The notes beneath the pieces are model-generated. The model had not been told where the DNA came from, made no database searches, and saw only the letters and a program-made list of their open reading frames with translations. A stretch of DNA of 64,000 nucleotides, from NCBI GenBank assembly GCA_014338405.1, contig JTDE01021184.1, positions 22,891 to 86,890 of the forward strand, read 5' to 3'. This DNA comes from Paragonimus skrjabini miyazakii. Taxonomy: Eukaryota > Platyhelminthes > Trematoda > Plagiorchiida > Troglotrematidae. Positions 13,201-28,200 of the stretch are shown piece by piece. Position 1 is the first letter of the stretch, and each line of letters begins with the position of its first letter. A program made the position numbers and the translations under genes.

Positions 13201-16200
13201 AGACTATCAACATTGAAATAAAACCACGGGTTGGTCAAACAACAATCTGGTCACGAATTACGAGGACTTCTAGAGTTCTATTGACCAAAGCTAATGTTTA
13301 TCACCCACTATATTAAAGACTAAGAAACCACTGGAAACATTACCCGATATGGTAGTGTGATCGCACCTACAAAACCTATGGGTCCTTCTATTGGACCTAT
13401 TCTACTGAGTTTTGTTTTTTGATTAAATATTTCTTTCAGAACTTCACACAGAACAGTATATTTATTATCGAAATACGTATTCAAACCGGCAAGTATAGAA
13501 CCGATGGCACACTATCTTCCCAAGATCAACAGTGATTCCGTTGTTAAACACTGGAATCCCAAAATTAGTTGAGTCGCTCACCGCAACCCACCAGATTGTG
13601 TAGCGTACACTAGGTCAGTGATGTCGCATACTAACATGCCACGTCATTATCGCAGGTTCCGTTCATTCTTGTTCATCCAGGTTTACAGGTTACTATATCC
13701 GAACGTCATATATTTGTATACTGTGCGTGTGTGATTGATGAATAGTTGTGTATTGCTCTGATGCTAACTAGGGCATTGGCTTCAAACGAACTGTCCGTAT
13801 AGTCCACAACCTTTCAGGTACCCGATCCTGGCTGGTAAGAGAAGGTACAGGAGTCATTGTGAAACTGATTGCTACGCGGTTCTTTTTCTACGAAATAATT
13901 CTACATACAAGTCCAAAAGCTGTTACGCTTCTATTTTCTTTCATATTTTGCAGCAAGGTCATACCATTGTTCATTTCATTGCTGAGTCTAACGCAGTTGG
14001 AATACTGAAATATCTGTACCAAAAATACCACATCTTGAAAATCGATCAAGAGGACAATGTAAGTCAATCAATTCATTTCACGGCCTCATTCATCGTCAAT
14101 TTTCCAATCTCAAAAATAGAAATACTCTTCGGTAAATGTACACAGTGGTTAACTTGGCACCGACTACGAGGTGTATTGATTGTAATTAGACTATTGATTA
14201 TTTGCTCTTCATCATGTGACACAATATGCGCACACTCAGGTGCTTACGTTACAAATACACCTGCAATAAACCACTGTGATTAAACATAATATAAACACAC
14301 CCACTTATACCAATGCCTTCTTCAATCCAAACATGAGTCAGAAGTGTGATACATTGTCAACGTTTGTGTATAGAACAAAATTAACATATCCACGTGGTAA
14401 CTGAGTACAAGATCTTAGAGCTGTAATCATGGGATTTTAAGGATGCATACAGATTGGAGGAAACTGAAAATGTTAATGTGTTGAAGGGGTTCAGTCATAT
14501 GGAACAAAAAAATCGAACTGGTAGACGGCTAGTGAGGCTTATTGCTGTTATTAGTAGTAATATTGGCGACAGTAAAATTAATAACTGAAAATAATTACAG
14601 ATTAACTTTATGCAAGAAAAATCTTATCAGGGTTTACCAGGCCGTTGACCTGACCTAAGTTTGAGTGGCTGATGAAAACACCCTGATTTGCAACCCGTCT
14701 GAATGCTCAGTTTCGTTTCCCGAATGTGTGCATCAAGAGTTTCCCTGAAAATGTTAACTGTTGGCACTGCTACAATCGGTCTTTATAAGTGCCTTCAGGC
14801 TAGGCTCAAATACATGTCGAATGAATATTGTTTTTATATCAAGTGGTTCATTTACCTTTTGAGCGTAAGCGAGTTTACTCCCGAAATGATGCGTTTGGTT
14901 ATGCAAAATTAATTTTCTTAGCAGATGATGTGATATCTGTAAGAGGATAACGGTTAAACTAGTGTTGCGACCCAAAAACAAAGATGGCACAAGGTGCGTT
15001 AAACGTTTCAACAAGACAACAAACAATACGATACTGGGCCCAGACGGTCATGGTTGCCACAGACATCAATGCTCAGTTTCTTCACGTTCCCTTACGTACC
15101 AAGAACAATTTCAGGCGAAGATGCACTCCGACGTTTCTTTTCGCATTTTTTCTGCGACTACCTCAATGTCAAAATATATGCTTTGACCCCACTACTGAAT
15201 AACGACAATGTGAGTAGTATAGCATAATCGCTTCTCCTCACTACGCTAGATATATCTGGGGATTGCCCGAGTTTGAACCACTTGTTCGAACAAAATAATA
15301 TAGTCAAGTTGGTAGCTTTTCGTTGTATTGTCTAAATTAAAGTTATGTGGTTTATAAGGCGCGAGCTACAAGTTTGAATAATACGCTCATAATGACCGCT
15401 CAACGGGAGAGTGTACCTTAACAAACCGTTTTCATAGTATTGTCGCCAAACAACGCAATAATCAACTCATCTAGAGGATAAGTTTTCTTCAAAGTGTAGG
15501 TGCAGCCGCGCTTAAAAGTGAACATAACTTGACCAGCTAAGCTTTGTCCGATCTTATTTGAGTTTGGGTGAATCCACATGTTATTGAGCGGTAATCCCCA
15601 AGTGAATGCTGTTCAATATTGGACGGAACAAATTTACTAATAGCTGAAGCTATTCGACGAAATGCACGGGTGCTTGGAAGTTGTCTTAGAATATCAGAAA
15701 AATGACTTATCGTTTTACACAAAGTTAAACTTGTCGTTCGTGCGATTACAAAAATTTTCGTGCTAGCTGAAAGTAACGAGTTACATAGATGATGCTATTC
15801 TTGAACTTTTAATGGGAATCGGTACAATATTCACAGAACTTTAATAGAACAGTTGTGAATGGTAATATCAATCGATCAATCGTTTACACACAGTCTGTAC
15901 TGTTTCTGCATCAGTATATTTCAAGTAGCAGTGAAAGTCATGTACTGACTGAAATTCAGATATAACACTAAGTTATTGCTTTTCAAATGAAAGAATTTCA
16001 GTGGCAACTACGGTGTCCATTTGTTGTAACTTGGTATACGGCCGACGACCGCGTAAACAGACAACGGAATAACGGTTGGTGTAACGGTAGATAACGGAAC
16101 GATGTTCAACGGTTCTGAACAACCGACTACAAGGTATGTATGATTAATACGTATATTCCCGGCCAACAAAACCACCCGATACTAACAAATGAATACAGAA

Positions 16201-19200
16201 AAAACAGGCCTCTGGACAGAGCCACTTTATGTCACTCAATCCGAAGACAACACGATCACAAAGTAAACCCAGTTAAAGGGTTTGTGACCAATCAAGGAAC
16301 ACGGCCAGAAATGGGGCGGGGTGCTAGAATTTGGCACAAAGGTGGAGAACGCACGTGACGGGTAAAGTGGCACATGACCGTGCCGAATATGAAGGTCACT
16401 TCAGTCGGTAATGAGTTAGGCCACTGCGAAGGCAAATAAAACGGTATTTTCGGGGATTTGAGTTCGTCCTCGAAACTACTAAAAAAACGTAAAAGGATTA
16501 GGGACTGATATGCCTCTCTTTGTTCTTATCAGGCAGTAGTTGCGAGCAGAATTCTTAACCTGTAAAAATGTACCTGTCTAGACGCATTACTCGGTGGTGC
16601 AGCTAGCCACTTCGTCCATCGATAATCTACTATGGTGGCCGAATGATTTTCACTTTCATTTAGAAACTGAGGATTTGGGGAATAAGAAAAGTAACATAAA
16701 TGAATATTTCAATAGGAAGCTATTACCCGAATGGCAGTCTGTCCGATGGTTGATTCTTTGTTGAAAACATTTGTAACAACTCCCTTGTCTTTCCACCCAA
16801 GCTTCTTGAGTTTTCTGGGACCTTTGAAATATCTGATAGTTACCCTACGTAAAATTATTTCAAGGTTGGGTGACGACTTCCGATTTAGAAATGGCTTTCG
16901 GCTGGTGCGCCTTGGCAAGAGGTGGTATACTCGAATTTTAGTGCTGCATACCCTCGTTCTGTAAATAAATATAATTGCTGTGTTCATGCCAATCAGTAGC
17001 CTCGTTGTTATGAAATCTGAGTAAGGTTTATAACATCAATAAAACTTCAGAGGCTTGGATTATTGTTTATTATCCTGTCGAAGTGATCGGGTGAGCTGAA
17101 AGTTATTCATATGAGGTTGTGTTTTACCACTTGGACGGGATTGTTCGGTTGTGTAAAGTAATCAGCTACTAGGTTTGCGATTAACACGCTAATCTCACGT
17201 GCACACTAGCTTGAGCGAAAATCCTGTCCGGACGAGAGTATGCACTACTGATATGCTTTAATAAGGGTGAAGATCAAATCTAGTGCTTCTGTTTAAGGTA
17301 AGTTAGCTAAAGTGTTTTGCTGAGTACGGATGCTGAGATCATTTTGAAGCAATCTAAGTTTCCAACTATCACTGATGTTATGTAAGACTTTAAACTCTCT
17401 TACATGTGAATCAACGAGAGTAGTCAGAGTAAACATGCCGGCTAAGCAGCATTCCAGCCAGCCAAAACTCAGATGGTTAATTTACGAAAAATAATTCTAT
17501 TGGCACTGGAAGGATTTCAACTGAACACATAACGCAGTATCGTCCATCGTTTGCATAAGCATAACCAAACATGTTCACCAAAACATTAACTCAAACGATC
17601 AGCCGATTACTCACGTATAATCTCTAGGAATTAAGCAAAAACAGTCAAACTTTACTGTAACGGTAGTGTTGCCTAACATAGCCGAGGCTGTGACCCAGGT
17701 GACAGACGGCCAGACCAATATCTGGCCAAGTAAATTCATGCTAAGACCATGCCTCTCTTCGGTCTCAATATATATCCCGTAAACGTATTGTTTGTTAGAA
17801 TCTCGGCATATCAGTAATCACATGAGCATGTTCGACATAATCATTATGATAAAAATGATATTCAATTACTTCTGTTTAATTGCTGCCGAAACAATTCACC
17901 ATTGTGACTAATCATTCCCGGAACAATGTGTCCTGATGACAGTTGATCCGGAGAATAACCGTGCTTGCAGAGAAATGTGGAATCATGCAAGCTTACGGTG
18001 AACCACCCACCTAAATCACAACGTCCCTCCAATGCTGTATGCAAATGTACATGACGGAGATTATCACACGATTGTTATCTTTTTGAGTACCATCTAAGTT
18101 TTGTTTAGTCAGCTGTTTTCATTATTTAACGAACCAACAAATTGAGAAACTATTTTAAATTATTGCTTATATTCAATATCGTTTATGTCTGCAGACCTAC
18201 TGATAGTTTCCCACTCATTTGCAATATCTACAATAGTGAAACATGTCAACGCAGTATCTTCTCAGAATTGACCTCCGTTATACTAGCTGTAGAGTTTTCA
18301 GTGACCAGGCGATATTATAACTAGAGTCGCAGAAAATTATGGTTCGTATTAAGGAGTCAGTTAGCCTTGGGCGATAGGTAAGGATGATTTGCACCGCAAG
18401 AATTGATTCTTATGCCAATGTTTGTGGAATTTACTTGTCCGGGATAGATTGGTTAGTTAGTTAGAAATTGATAAATGTAGTAGCTGTTTTTGTGAAAAAA
18501 TTACACATGTGGTGACCGTAAGATTCCTCCTGGCCCTTAACGGCAAACGCTCGATACAACCCTTCCAAAAATTAACTTTTGCTTGGATTTATTGCATACC
18601 GTTGCCGGTTGACGATCAGTTAACCTGTTTTCGGCATCGCAGATAGGATAGATCAAGGTAACTCATGACGATCTTACGGGTGCCCCAACAAGAATAGTTT
18701 GACTAACCACTGTTATTATAGCATATTCTATGGAATCTGACAGACAGAATATGGAGATTTGCATAAGTCAGCTATCTTGAGGTATTTACTTTAAACAGTA
18801 AAACTGGCGATAATTTCTAGTGCTAAATTTTTGGTCAGTGCTGGCGGTCGAAGACCAGTTGATCACGTCAAAGATTGCAATAAATTATCTATACCAAGCA
18901 CTGTTTTATAAAGTATGGAAAGCGTCGTCATGGTAATGGGCAATAGTATTGTGGGTCAAGATTGCGGGTCACACAAGGATTGTTTATTTAGCAAAACAAC
19001 GTAGGGACGTACGCTTTATTCATTCTGGACAAATGGATATTCTAATAGCCAAAGTGGATAAGTGTAATCAGTAGGTGGAAAACGTTTCACACTTTTTAAA
19101 AATCAGGTCCAAGTTAACTAACTGATGTTAACTACCCTTGTCTTCTTCTGCGCAACAACGTTTCCGTTTTTCGGCGTCTCTGAAGGTTCTGCAGTTATGT

Positions 19201-22200
19201 CGATGAACCTTGATCAGGGTCCGTTAGCAGTTATGCATAGTTGATAGATGAAGTTTCAACCGGGCAACAGATATGAGCAGCCACGTGTGAGTTGTTCACT
19301 ATTCGTTTTTCCAATCTATAGGATAGGTCAAATGAAATCTTTCATCATTATGAAGACATATCGTCTTGTTGTTCTGGTTTTAACTACGACAACCTGAAAA
19401 GTGAATAACCAGTGTGAGAACACATTGCAAAGCTTACATCGACAGAGAATGGATGACACCGCGGAGGAAAGCTTTTATCATTTTAGCTCAGTAACCGTGT
19501 CAAACAACATTTCAGATAACAAAATTTCAGTCAGCACACTCTTGGACGAAATCGGCAGATACGATTTTTGTCTTTGACACAGCACTTTATCCTCTATCCC
19601 ATCCAACATCCCCAAAGCCTATTTTTATGGCGCGAATGTATTAAAGTGGACTTGGCTAACCGTTCATTTCGTTCAAGTCGGGTCAACAAGTAAATCGGTT
19701 TTGGTACTTCTTGGAAGTGGTTGCTAACTACGTGTTTGACCAACAAGAACTGAATCATCCATGAGTGAATCTAGTTCAATGAGAAGCCATTGTTTACTGG
19801 TGTTTCTGTTACCGGTAGATAATACGAGATTCTGGCCACAAATGATTCCACTTGCATTCCCATCGAAGATTCTTACAATCACTGTTCCGGTAAGAAGTAC
19901 TAGATTTGACAGAATCGGAAAATTTAAGCATTGCTCACAGGCAATCTTGTATAGACCTTCTGATATGACATTCCATGTCCAAATTGAAGGTAATGACGCA
20001 AGCGTCGACAGGATTGTCTGACGAACACGTAACCGACGCTCAAATTCTACTCCTATAAATAATACCAAATGGTGGCAAACTTTAACAGCAGTGTCCATCG
20101 GTTAGGCAGGAATCGAGTTTCTCACAAAATTATTTATAACAGCAGTGCGTAAAGCAGTTGAATAAAACTCTTTTAACGACATCCTATCCACGCGCTGAAC
20201 CCAGGCAGTTTGCGAATTTTATGAACACGTCGAATTAAGAGGAGTTCAGTCGTTAACAGGGTCACCAAATCCCAACTCACTGATTGCTTGTGTTATCAGT
20301 AGAGAGGTCAGCTGATCATTCAGTTCTGTTCTGTTGCTCAGAATCAGTCATATCTTGAAACAGCGAATGAAAATGCTTCATAAGATTAAACCAAGTGTTG
20401 ACATAGAGAACATCACCAAGGAATTAGATAACGGACATGACGGAATGCGCCATACAGTAATGCAGAATTTTTCCACAGGGACCCCCAGACAACAAAATAA
20501 CCAAAGATTCAACATAAGCTAGGAAAAGTTAACTAATCAGAGCCCGTTATGTTATATTGTGGTTCCATTCAAATGGTGCTCAGTTTTTCTAAACCTCTCA
20601 TGATTTACCTTTCGGTAAATTTTTCGAATTCAGACGACTTCAATCACATCTGATGGGCAGAAGTGTATTTCAATGGAAAATATTTTTTTGATATATAGGC
20701 CTTTTCATTCTTCCTACCCGCTTGCTTAGACAAGTAAACAAGAATCGATTCTCACAGGATGGTTTCTCTAAGGCAACAAATATCTTAGTAAAACTTTAGA
20801 TGGTTAAAAAATTATTCACGTTAGATTGACAAATCAATCTGAACAGTTAAGCTTAACTGAGATTCAGCTAAAATTTTCTTTTTGCCTTTCAAAATTTTCG
20901 AGAAGAAATTGCCGACCTGCACAGCTAGTGAGAAGCTTGTGACTTATATTATTTTAATTCGTGGAGAAGGGCCTCGTGATAGGTTATCTGGGGCTACCGA
21001 GCAGAGATCGTCTGTGGACAGCAAATAATTTCATGTTGTCAAGAGAGACCAAACTAGCAAATGCTTCCAGATTTATAGGATAGGTCAGCATTATACGAGT
21101 CGGGAGCAGTAAGAATTGTGTCATCACATCTGTTCATATTAACACATACAATAGAAATCTGTGCACAGAACATCAGAAAGAACAATTGTACTACTGGTAA
21201 CAGAACTGCTGCTCCCACTGACCGGACAGCTAAGAGACAAGTAAATACCACATGCAACTACCGAACGAAAACCATTCAAGAATGGATATTTTCACTTATA
21301 ATCTGGGGTTGGTGTAATTCCCTGACATGTCGCTCTTGTTGAAACCCTTCTTCCTTCACGAGGTTTCATTGTGTTACCCCTTGATTGTGAATAAACTTGA
21401 TTGAATAATCGCTTTGCACAAGAACTGGAAATACAAATGCGTGAAATCAGAATGACTTCAAATAATTGTGAGATTACTTTCACGTAATGCTGCTTACACA
21501 GCGGCAATTAGGACAACTGCCAAAATTAAAATATTCCAACAAGTTTCTGAGGAGCAAGAAGAAAAACAATATCCAAGATGATAAAGGAAAGTTTTGCATG
21601 GGCAAACTTAAAGACCTTGGTTGAGGTGAAGGAAGGCTGATGTGCCAGATTCTCCACATATTGAGCAAAATGGTTTACAGTGAAGCACGGAAGTTAAATT
21701 CAAATGACTGGTCATTAAGATGGATTACAGCACTCCAATCGACTAGCTTGACTGGTCTATCTTGTAAGTGTAAAATTAACCTTTCCACATAAGATCAGAA
21801 TACTGGTTCCAAATGCATACTGCAGTAAGTTGGTGAATTGCATCCCACAGTATAGACAGTTTACCTTACACATACTAGATCCTCCTCCAGAATGCTGGAA
21901 ACAGAACCTCAATTATTCCATCCAGACAAACTGACACCACGTAACAGAACACCGAACAGTTTTTTGTTAGAAGCGGTGCATCTATGGAATGTCCAAATAG
22001 AATTTCCATGCTGTTCAGTTTCGTCTCAAAGTATCTGAGGATGCCAAATATGACCGGAATAGGATGACCTCCGTTTCATCTTATGCAAAAGATAGCCGTT
22101 TACTTTTCTAGGGCTGAGTATACATGGACAACTCTTTAGGGATGGTCTCAACGGTCATGTTGCTCTGAACTTGTTATTCTTGGAAGCACCTTTCCTCCCT

Positions 22201-25200
22201 GTCAACATTTAGTACATTTTCTAATCCAGCTTTGACTTTTTTGTTCGTCACCTGCCACCAGCTGAAGCTGTTTGCTTCGATTCGTCGGCAGTTTGATCCA
22301 CAATGAAACTTAAGTATCCTCCGGTATTGTTGAAAACATGAAGTTCATAGGCGCTACTGGGTGTAAACACCTGTGGAATTATCCATTTTATACATGTATA
22401 ACGGACTGCCGATGTCAGTTTGGCTTGATTTTAAGGGTCATCCCAACGAACAAACGCAAGCATTTTTCATTTGACGGAGGAAATTTTGGCTGTATGAGTA
22501 TATCTGTACAAGATGCTGTTCGGAAGTTAACACTTTATGACTTCCTTCTACTTCTTCTCTATTGTGTACTTGATAAGGCGCAGTAAAATCAAATCAAACA
22601 AAGCCGTACTATATGGTAATACCGCTTGTTTGTCTAGCAAACTTGCATTACGTGTTATCGGAGTAGAGATGCTACAAGTTATCTCCGTTCTGTTTTCCGT
22701 GTACTGACTTTCCAGAGTGGCTTGACACCGTTCCTGGTCGCGGCGCATAGAGGAAATCAGTTACTGCTTGAAGTGTTTGTGAAACAGAAATGCATGGTAT
22801 CAAAAATAGACAAAGTAAGTTTTGTTCCGTAAATTGAACAGACGTCATTTGATTTCCGTTTAACAAACTTCTGTCTAGCACTCATTTGGGCTGATGTGTG
22901 AATTTCGTCAATCTCAATGAATCATACAACTTTGCAGGTTTTCTGTCTTCTCTCGTCAATTGAATGTTTAAACGTCTTTTGTATAAAGATTAACGCTCAG
23001 TATGTTCCCACTCAGCCTACTGGGCTTTGCTAGTTTCTATGCACTACAACTAAAAAGGCACGAAATGGTTAACATTATGCATTGTAATTTCAACACTTAA
23101 ACCGATTCTTTATGGCCAGTTTCATCCCTGTTCAAACCTAGCTGGTACAGTTGAAGTTAACGAGGATTAAACTGTCAACCTTTCATATTGGTAGCCGAAA
23201 TTGTTGTACCCTCTGCAAACTGTCCTGTAAACCTACCTGTTGAACGAGTGACTACTACCAATACCTCATAACTCGGTCTAAATATGTGGTATGTACTAAG
23301 TTTTAACAGTCAGTCGATGAACTGAGCTTCAAAAGACGAATCCCATACGATTAATGCGAAGATAGCCTAACGGAGCCTTCCGATACACATTTTATTTCTC
23401 GGATTTTGGAATTTCATTGCAGCAGAAAAGTTATTAGTTGTAACGAAAAAGAATGAAGAGATTTGAATCCTTCCAGACAAAAGTGTTCTACCTCATTGAG
23501 TCAGCGCTACGTGATATTGATGGCTGATCATACATTGAAACTCACATTGGTTAAGAAAGATATATCCAAAGATAAATTCAACTAATCTTGGCGAAATTTC
23601 CAGAACGGATAAAGCAGACAAAAACCAGAGAACACGATCATGATCATCTGTAGGAAGTTATACACTAAGTTGTACAAAATTATTGGCAATTACAGCGCGT
23701 TCCAATGCTGGAATTGACAACAGTCGTTTTGTAGACAGCCGCCCCTGAATCTATAATGTAGAGATTGTTCAGAAATTAGCATGGTGTATGAACCAACTAT
23801 ATTTACCTATTGATATCGTGAAAGAAATGTAAAACGAAAGAATGCTATAATGGGTGGAACACTAAACAATTAGAAGATAGAAAACTGCGTTCACTAAACT
23901 GAAAGAGGTTAGTTTTTTCAACCTGATAAATCTATTGGTCACATAACATCCACTACAATCAAACAGACCTGATATAAGTAATAACGTCTGAAGAGTCTAA
24001 ACGTCCATAGTCAACGACACAACATGAGCATCGCTATGTGATCTTACTGAGCAGAAAGCAACTGTTGCCAAGTTAATCCACACATTTCTGGTAATTTTGC
24101 GGTAGTGATTTATATCAATGAAGACTCCACTAGGTACACCTCACCATATAGATATAGCTACATTGGAGTTTCTTTGGGTTTTGCTGCTCATCATATGGAT
24201 TTTGTTTAACTTTCAAGCTTGTCTGCCTCATGGATAAGAAAGTTTAAATTTACTTCAACTTCATTCTGGTTTTATTGCTTGCAACAGCCACCGCCAAATG
24301 GTTGAATACATTCCCTATCGAGTTAGTTTCAGTCTATCCTATCCAGTTTTTACATCAGGATTCATATTGAAAATCCGACTTTGAAAGTCTCCTCAACTGC
24401 CACGTCTCATTTATTCTTTTCAGAGGCAACGCACAGCGCTCCATTTGGCTTCGTGGAAGGGTCACATGACGGTCGTCAGCTACTTGCTAAACATACCAGA
24501 TATCCTTACTATGATCAATCGTCTTGTGAGTATTTTCGAGGACTTAGTTGTTTCATTGATAAAAAGTTCCCATCCTGACTCAGCAGCAATTTTATCAGAA
24601 GTATCAATGGAAACGAAAGATAACCACAAATATGAGATAGATGTAAACTAAACCGCACTCACTAGCCATTGTTACTCAACTTTCAGATGGGATTAGCCCA
24701 TCATTATTGGTACGCAGACAATGGTGGGTTGATTACCACGCTCACCTCAGTCATGTGACGATAGGGTTCAACTTCCTATTTGTACAACTACGCGACCGAC
24801 ATCGAGTCGTATATTTTCAGTTCAAGGTGGAACAAAAAAATCTTCTGAATCATGAAAATAAGTTCAAACATGTTGACTGTTTAATTTGTAAAACTCCAAC
24901 GATTCCTCTAATCAACAGCCAATGTTTTTATCAGTAAAACTCTGTAATCTCCAACAAAACTTATTACACTGTTTGAATCTGATAAAACAGTCACCCATTG
25001 GTCGGAACTGTATACATCTTTTATTCGAAGAGCAATTCTGGTGGGAATGCAAGTTTCAGGTAGTTTTTGTTTTCGGTTAAATGTTCATAGCGTGTCGTCT
25101 GATAAAGTACAATTTTTAATTTACTTATTCTCGTGTTGCTCATAAATTAGCGTTAATGAAACGAAACTGCAGTCCACGATACAACGAGGTTTCAACTTCA

Positions 25201-28200
25201 ACTTCCACTGGAATTTCGCACAATTCTATCCGTTTGGCTGACATTAAATTTCATAGACTTTTGTCTGTCATGTCTCGTCAGTAAGGCAAATTGCGTCCAG
25301 ATGATTCGTGAATTCCGTGTTCCGCCTTCTTTAGGTTTTGACCACGTTTCACAACCGCGATCAGATAGTCCAGTGAATACTGAAGTCTTCACATACTTGA
25401 CCAGGTCGCTTAACCATCAGAAACTGATTGTTAGGGAAAATCATTTCATAACAACAATCACCGCTCAACGGTTTTTCACAGCATCAGTCAACATATTACT
25501 TGCTAGCACCTAGTTTGCAAGGCCTCACTTATCGACCACGATCTGCTGCAACTTGATCAATGACTGGTTCATCTTCACCAACTGCTATTTTTTAATGGAC
25601 AACCAATGTGCACTGAATTTGTTTCAATTATCTTCCCATTTTTGCATTGCGTGTAGTTAAGTTCGCATATCTATGTGATATAGTATAGATATTTTTTGTT
25701 CTAAGTGAGGTTTCCAAAATCAAGTTTATATTTCTCTCTGGAAAGGATTCCGAAGGTAAAAGCGCTCTACATTTGGCTGCCGAATCGAATCATCAAGAGG
25801 TTGTACGATTGCTGCTCAACGCTGGCTCGGATCCCAATATCAATTCCGAGGTGAGTTGGTCTAGAACGAAAGACATAAATAAACGTAGTCATTCATACCA
25901 AATTAACTACTTGGTGGTCTGAATTGTTTGGTGAACACCAAGTTAACTGATGCTGTACAGTCATATAATGTCTACATGGTCGTGGATTGTCAGCGAGTAT
26001 TTGAAAGTGATTTACTGCGCTCACCTAGGTTTATTGGTTTTGAAACGCTGCTTTTTAAATTCGTTGGGTGAAATTGTTATGAATCGCTTGAAACAAAATT
26101 TGCATAACAAAGTAGAATATAATCATTATTATTGAAAATTCATTGAATTAATCTGAAAAAGTTTTTACTTACACTAGTCGATATTTTACGTACATTTTTG
26201 AATAACAGTTTAACTTGCATTAAATTTCATTAGTTCAGGTTGTCCTTATCTAATCGTGGTAACAGTATTCGTGTGTATTAAGCTGTCTGGTTGGGTGCGT
26301 CCAGGATTGCTCTCCCTGATTCCCACAAGATGCTAAAGTTCATCATACATCTCGTGCTCAGAGGATCAAGATCAGATGAAGGAAGCCAGAATGAGTACCT
26401 GATGTTATATCGACCGATCCTTTAAAATCCAAGACATCTAGTACTTACACACGTATGCCGGTATTTAAGATAGTGACGTCCTAACGGTGTGTACCAAACT
26501 GCTTAGTGGAGCAAGCTGGATGTCATCAACTTTCACACACAATAACAGAATGTACATGTTTACCACACGATAATCAATATTTTTGTCTTTTCGTGATTAA
26601 TCAGCTACATACTGTGCAAGATTGATTGGAAGATATTTAACAGTTTGACCGATGTGAACCAGTGATATGAGTGCAGCCTATAGGTTATGGAAAACCATAT
26701 CTTAAAATGTCAGGAAATAGTGCTATCTATTTGGTTGCCGATTCATCTGTTGTACTAGAGCATCTAACCAGTGATCGTCATCTATCACTGACCAATGTGT
26801 TTTTGACCATTTCCCACCATTTATAGCATAGACACTTTACTCTCGATGTACGCGTTTCGGCTAATCAATCGTCAGTGTAAAGGACCTAACTTTCACTTAA
26901 CTGAACAAGACGGTTAAGACCAGTACTATTCATAGACTTGAAGTTATCTCAAAAGTGATCCCAAGAGGCTTAATTAGAGCGAGAAAACCTGAAGTGGTTG
27001 TGGGCATCTTATCGTCGTAAAATAAATGCCGTTTCTAATCTCTTATGTAAACAATGGAGAAATAGGTCAATGTGGTGTGTTGTTTCACGGATAAATGTTT
27101 TAATTATATCAAAATAAGGTTGAGTAACGAGGGTTTTGTTTACACTTAAAGTGGGTTTCACTTGTAGATCCATTCTAATGTACCTCGTTATTGATTACAA
27201 ATTAAAACAAACAGACGTTCAGAAAACTGATTAAACTCATGTTCTAAACTTCAAATTACTTTCCTTTAATAAGGTGGGAGGGAAAGTGCAATAAGTTCTA
27301 TTTAGCTTAAATCACAAGTGATGTGCAGAACGATTCTTATGGCAAACAGAAGTCCCTCTACATACTCAAAATGTTACGTAATCAGCGTTTCTATAGCAAT
27401 TGCTTACCAAAAGGAGAAAACCAAATGACAAGCGATCGCATAAAACGGCAGTAAAACGGAATATCGTAGACTCCAACGTCAGCTGTCCCCAATGTTTTCA
27501 TTCAGAAAAATGAAACAGAATGTCCTTTAACTTACTCAGTAAAACATACATAATAATTTAGCTTTTGTATTACTAATAAGTAGTGTGGCAGATTCATGAA
27601 TTTAGATGAGACCCAACTGTGAAAAGTCAGGGCTTCGGCTGGACTCGAACCAGCGACAGACACACCATGCCTCAACGCGGCAAGCGCTCTACCAGTTGAA
27701 CTACGAAGCCACGCCAGGAGCTCGGAAATTTCACATTTGGACTCGGTTACCCACCCGTCCTACTGGATCCTCTGGATCTTTTGGTGGATTCCAAATAAGA
27801 CAGTGGGACGGGTGGGTAACCGAGTCCAAATGTGAAATTTCCGAGCTCCTGGCGTGGCTTCGTAGTTCAGCTGGTAGAGCCCTTGCCGCGTTGAGGCATG
27901 GTGTGTCTGTCGCTGGTTCGAATCCAGCCGAAGCCCTGACTTTTCACAGTTGGGTCTCATCTAAATTTAGCTTTTGCCCTTTTTTCACTGTTAACCAGAA
28001 GCTTACTGAAATGTGAAGAAAATTGCGTCTTTATCGTCATTATCGGTTAATGGAATAATCAGTGGGACCTAAAGAACCTTAGTTACCAATAAGTTATATT
28101 ATTGACGAATGAAGTCAAACAGTTCGGGCGTCGGGTTTAACATGTTATCGACAAATGGATTGAGAATAACACAACATTATGAGTAAGTTGTAATACGCTA

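Larger units (their letters stand above)
10976..13953 (+). other. Intron between exons B and C
   Basis: A 3.0-kb intron. It contains a GC-rich block with an LTR-like end (11140-11731) and one copy of a dispersed LTR-like repeat (12450-12722). The rest shows nothing recognisable. Confidence 0.75.

Noticed and set aside
20018..20060. Possible hammerhead start (ctgacgaacacg)
   Set aside because: No stem II or GAAA follows.
27856..27935. True tRNA gene
   Set aside because: Acceptor, D and T arms fold, but the anticodon loop lacks U33, the stem is short and mismatched, and the same unit recurs inside foldback elements with target-site duplications.
27606..28016. 136-codon frame across foldback copy 2 (and similar frames at 2015, 2180, 27760, 35068, 35522)
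   Set aside because: The peptide RLDSNQRQ...LPTRPT is a translation of the tRNA-like repeat in different orientations, not a gene.
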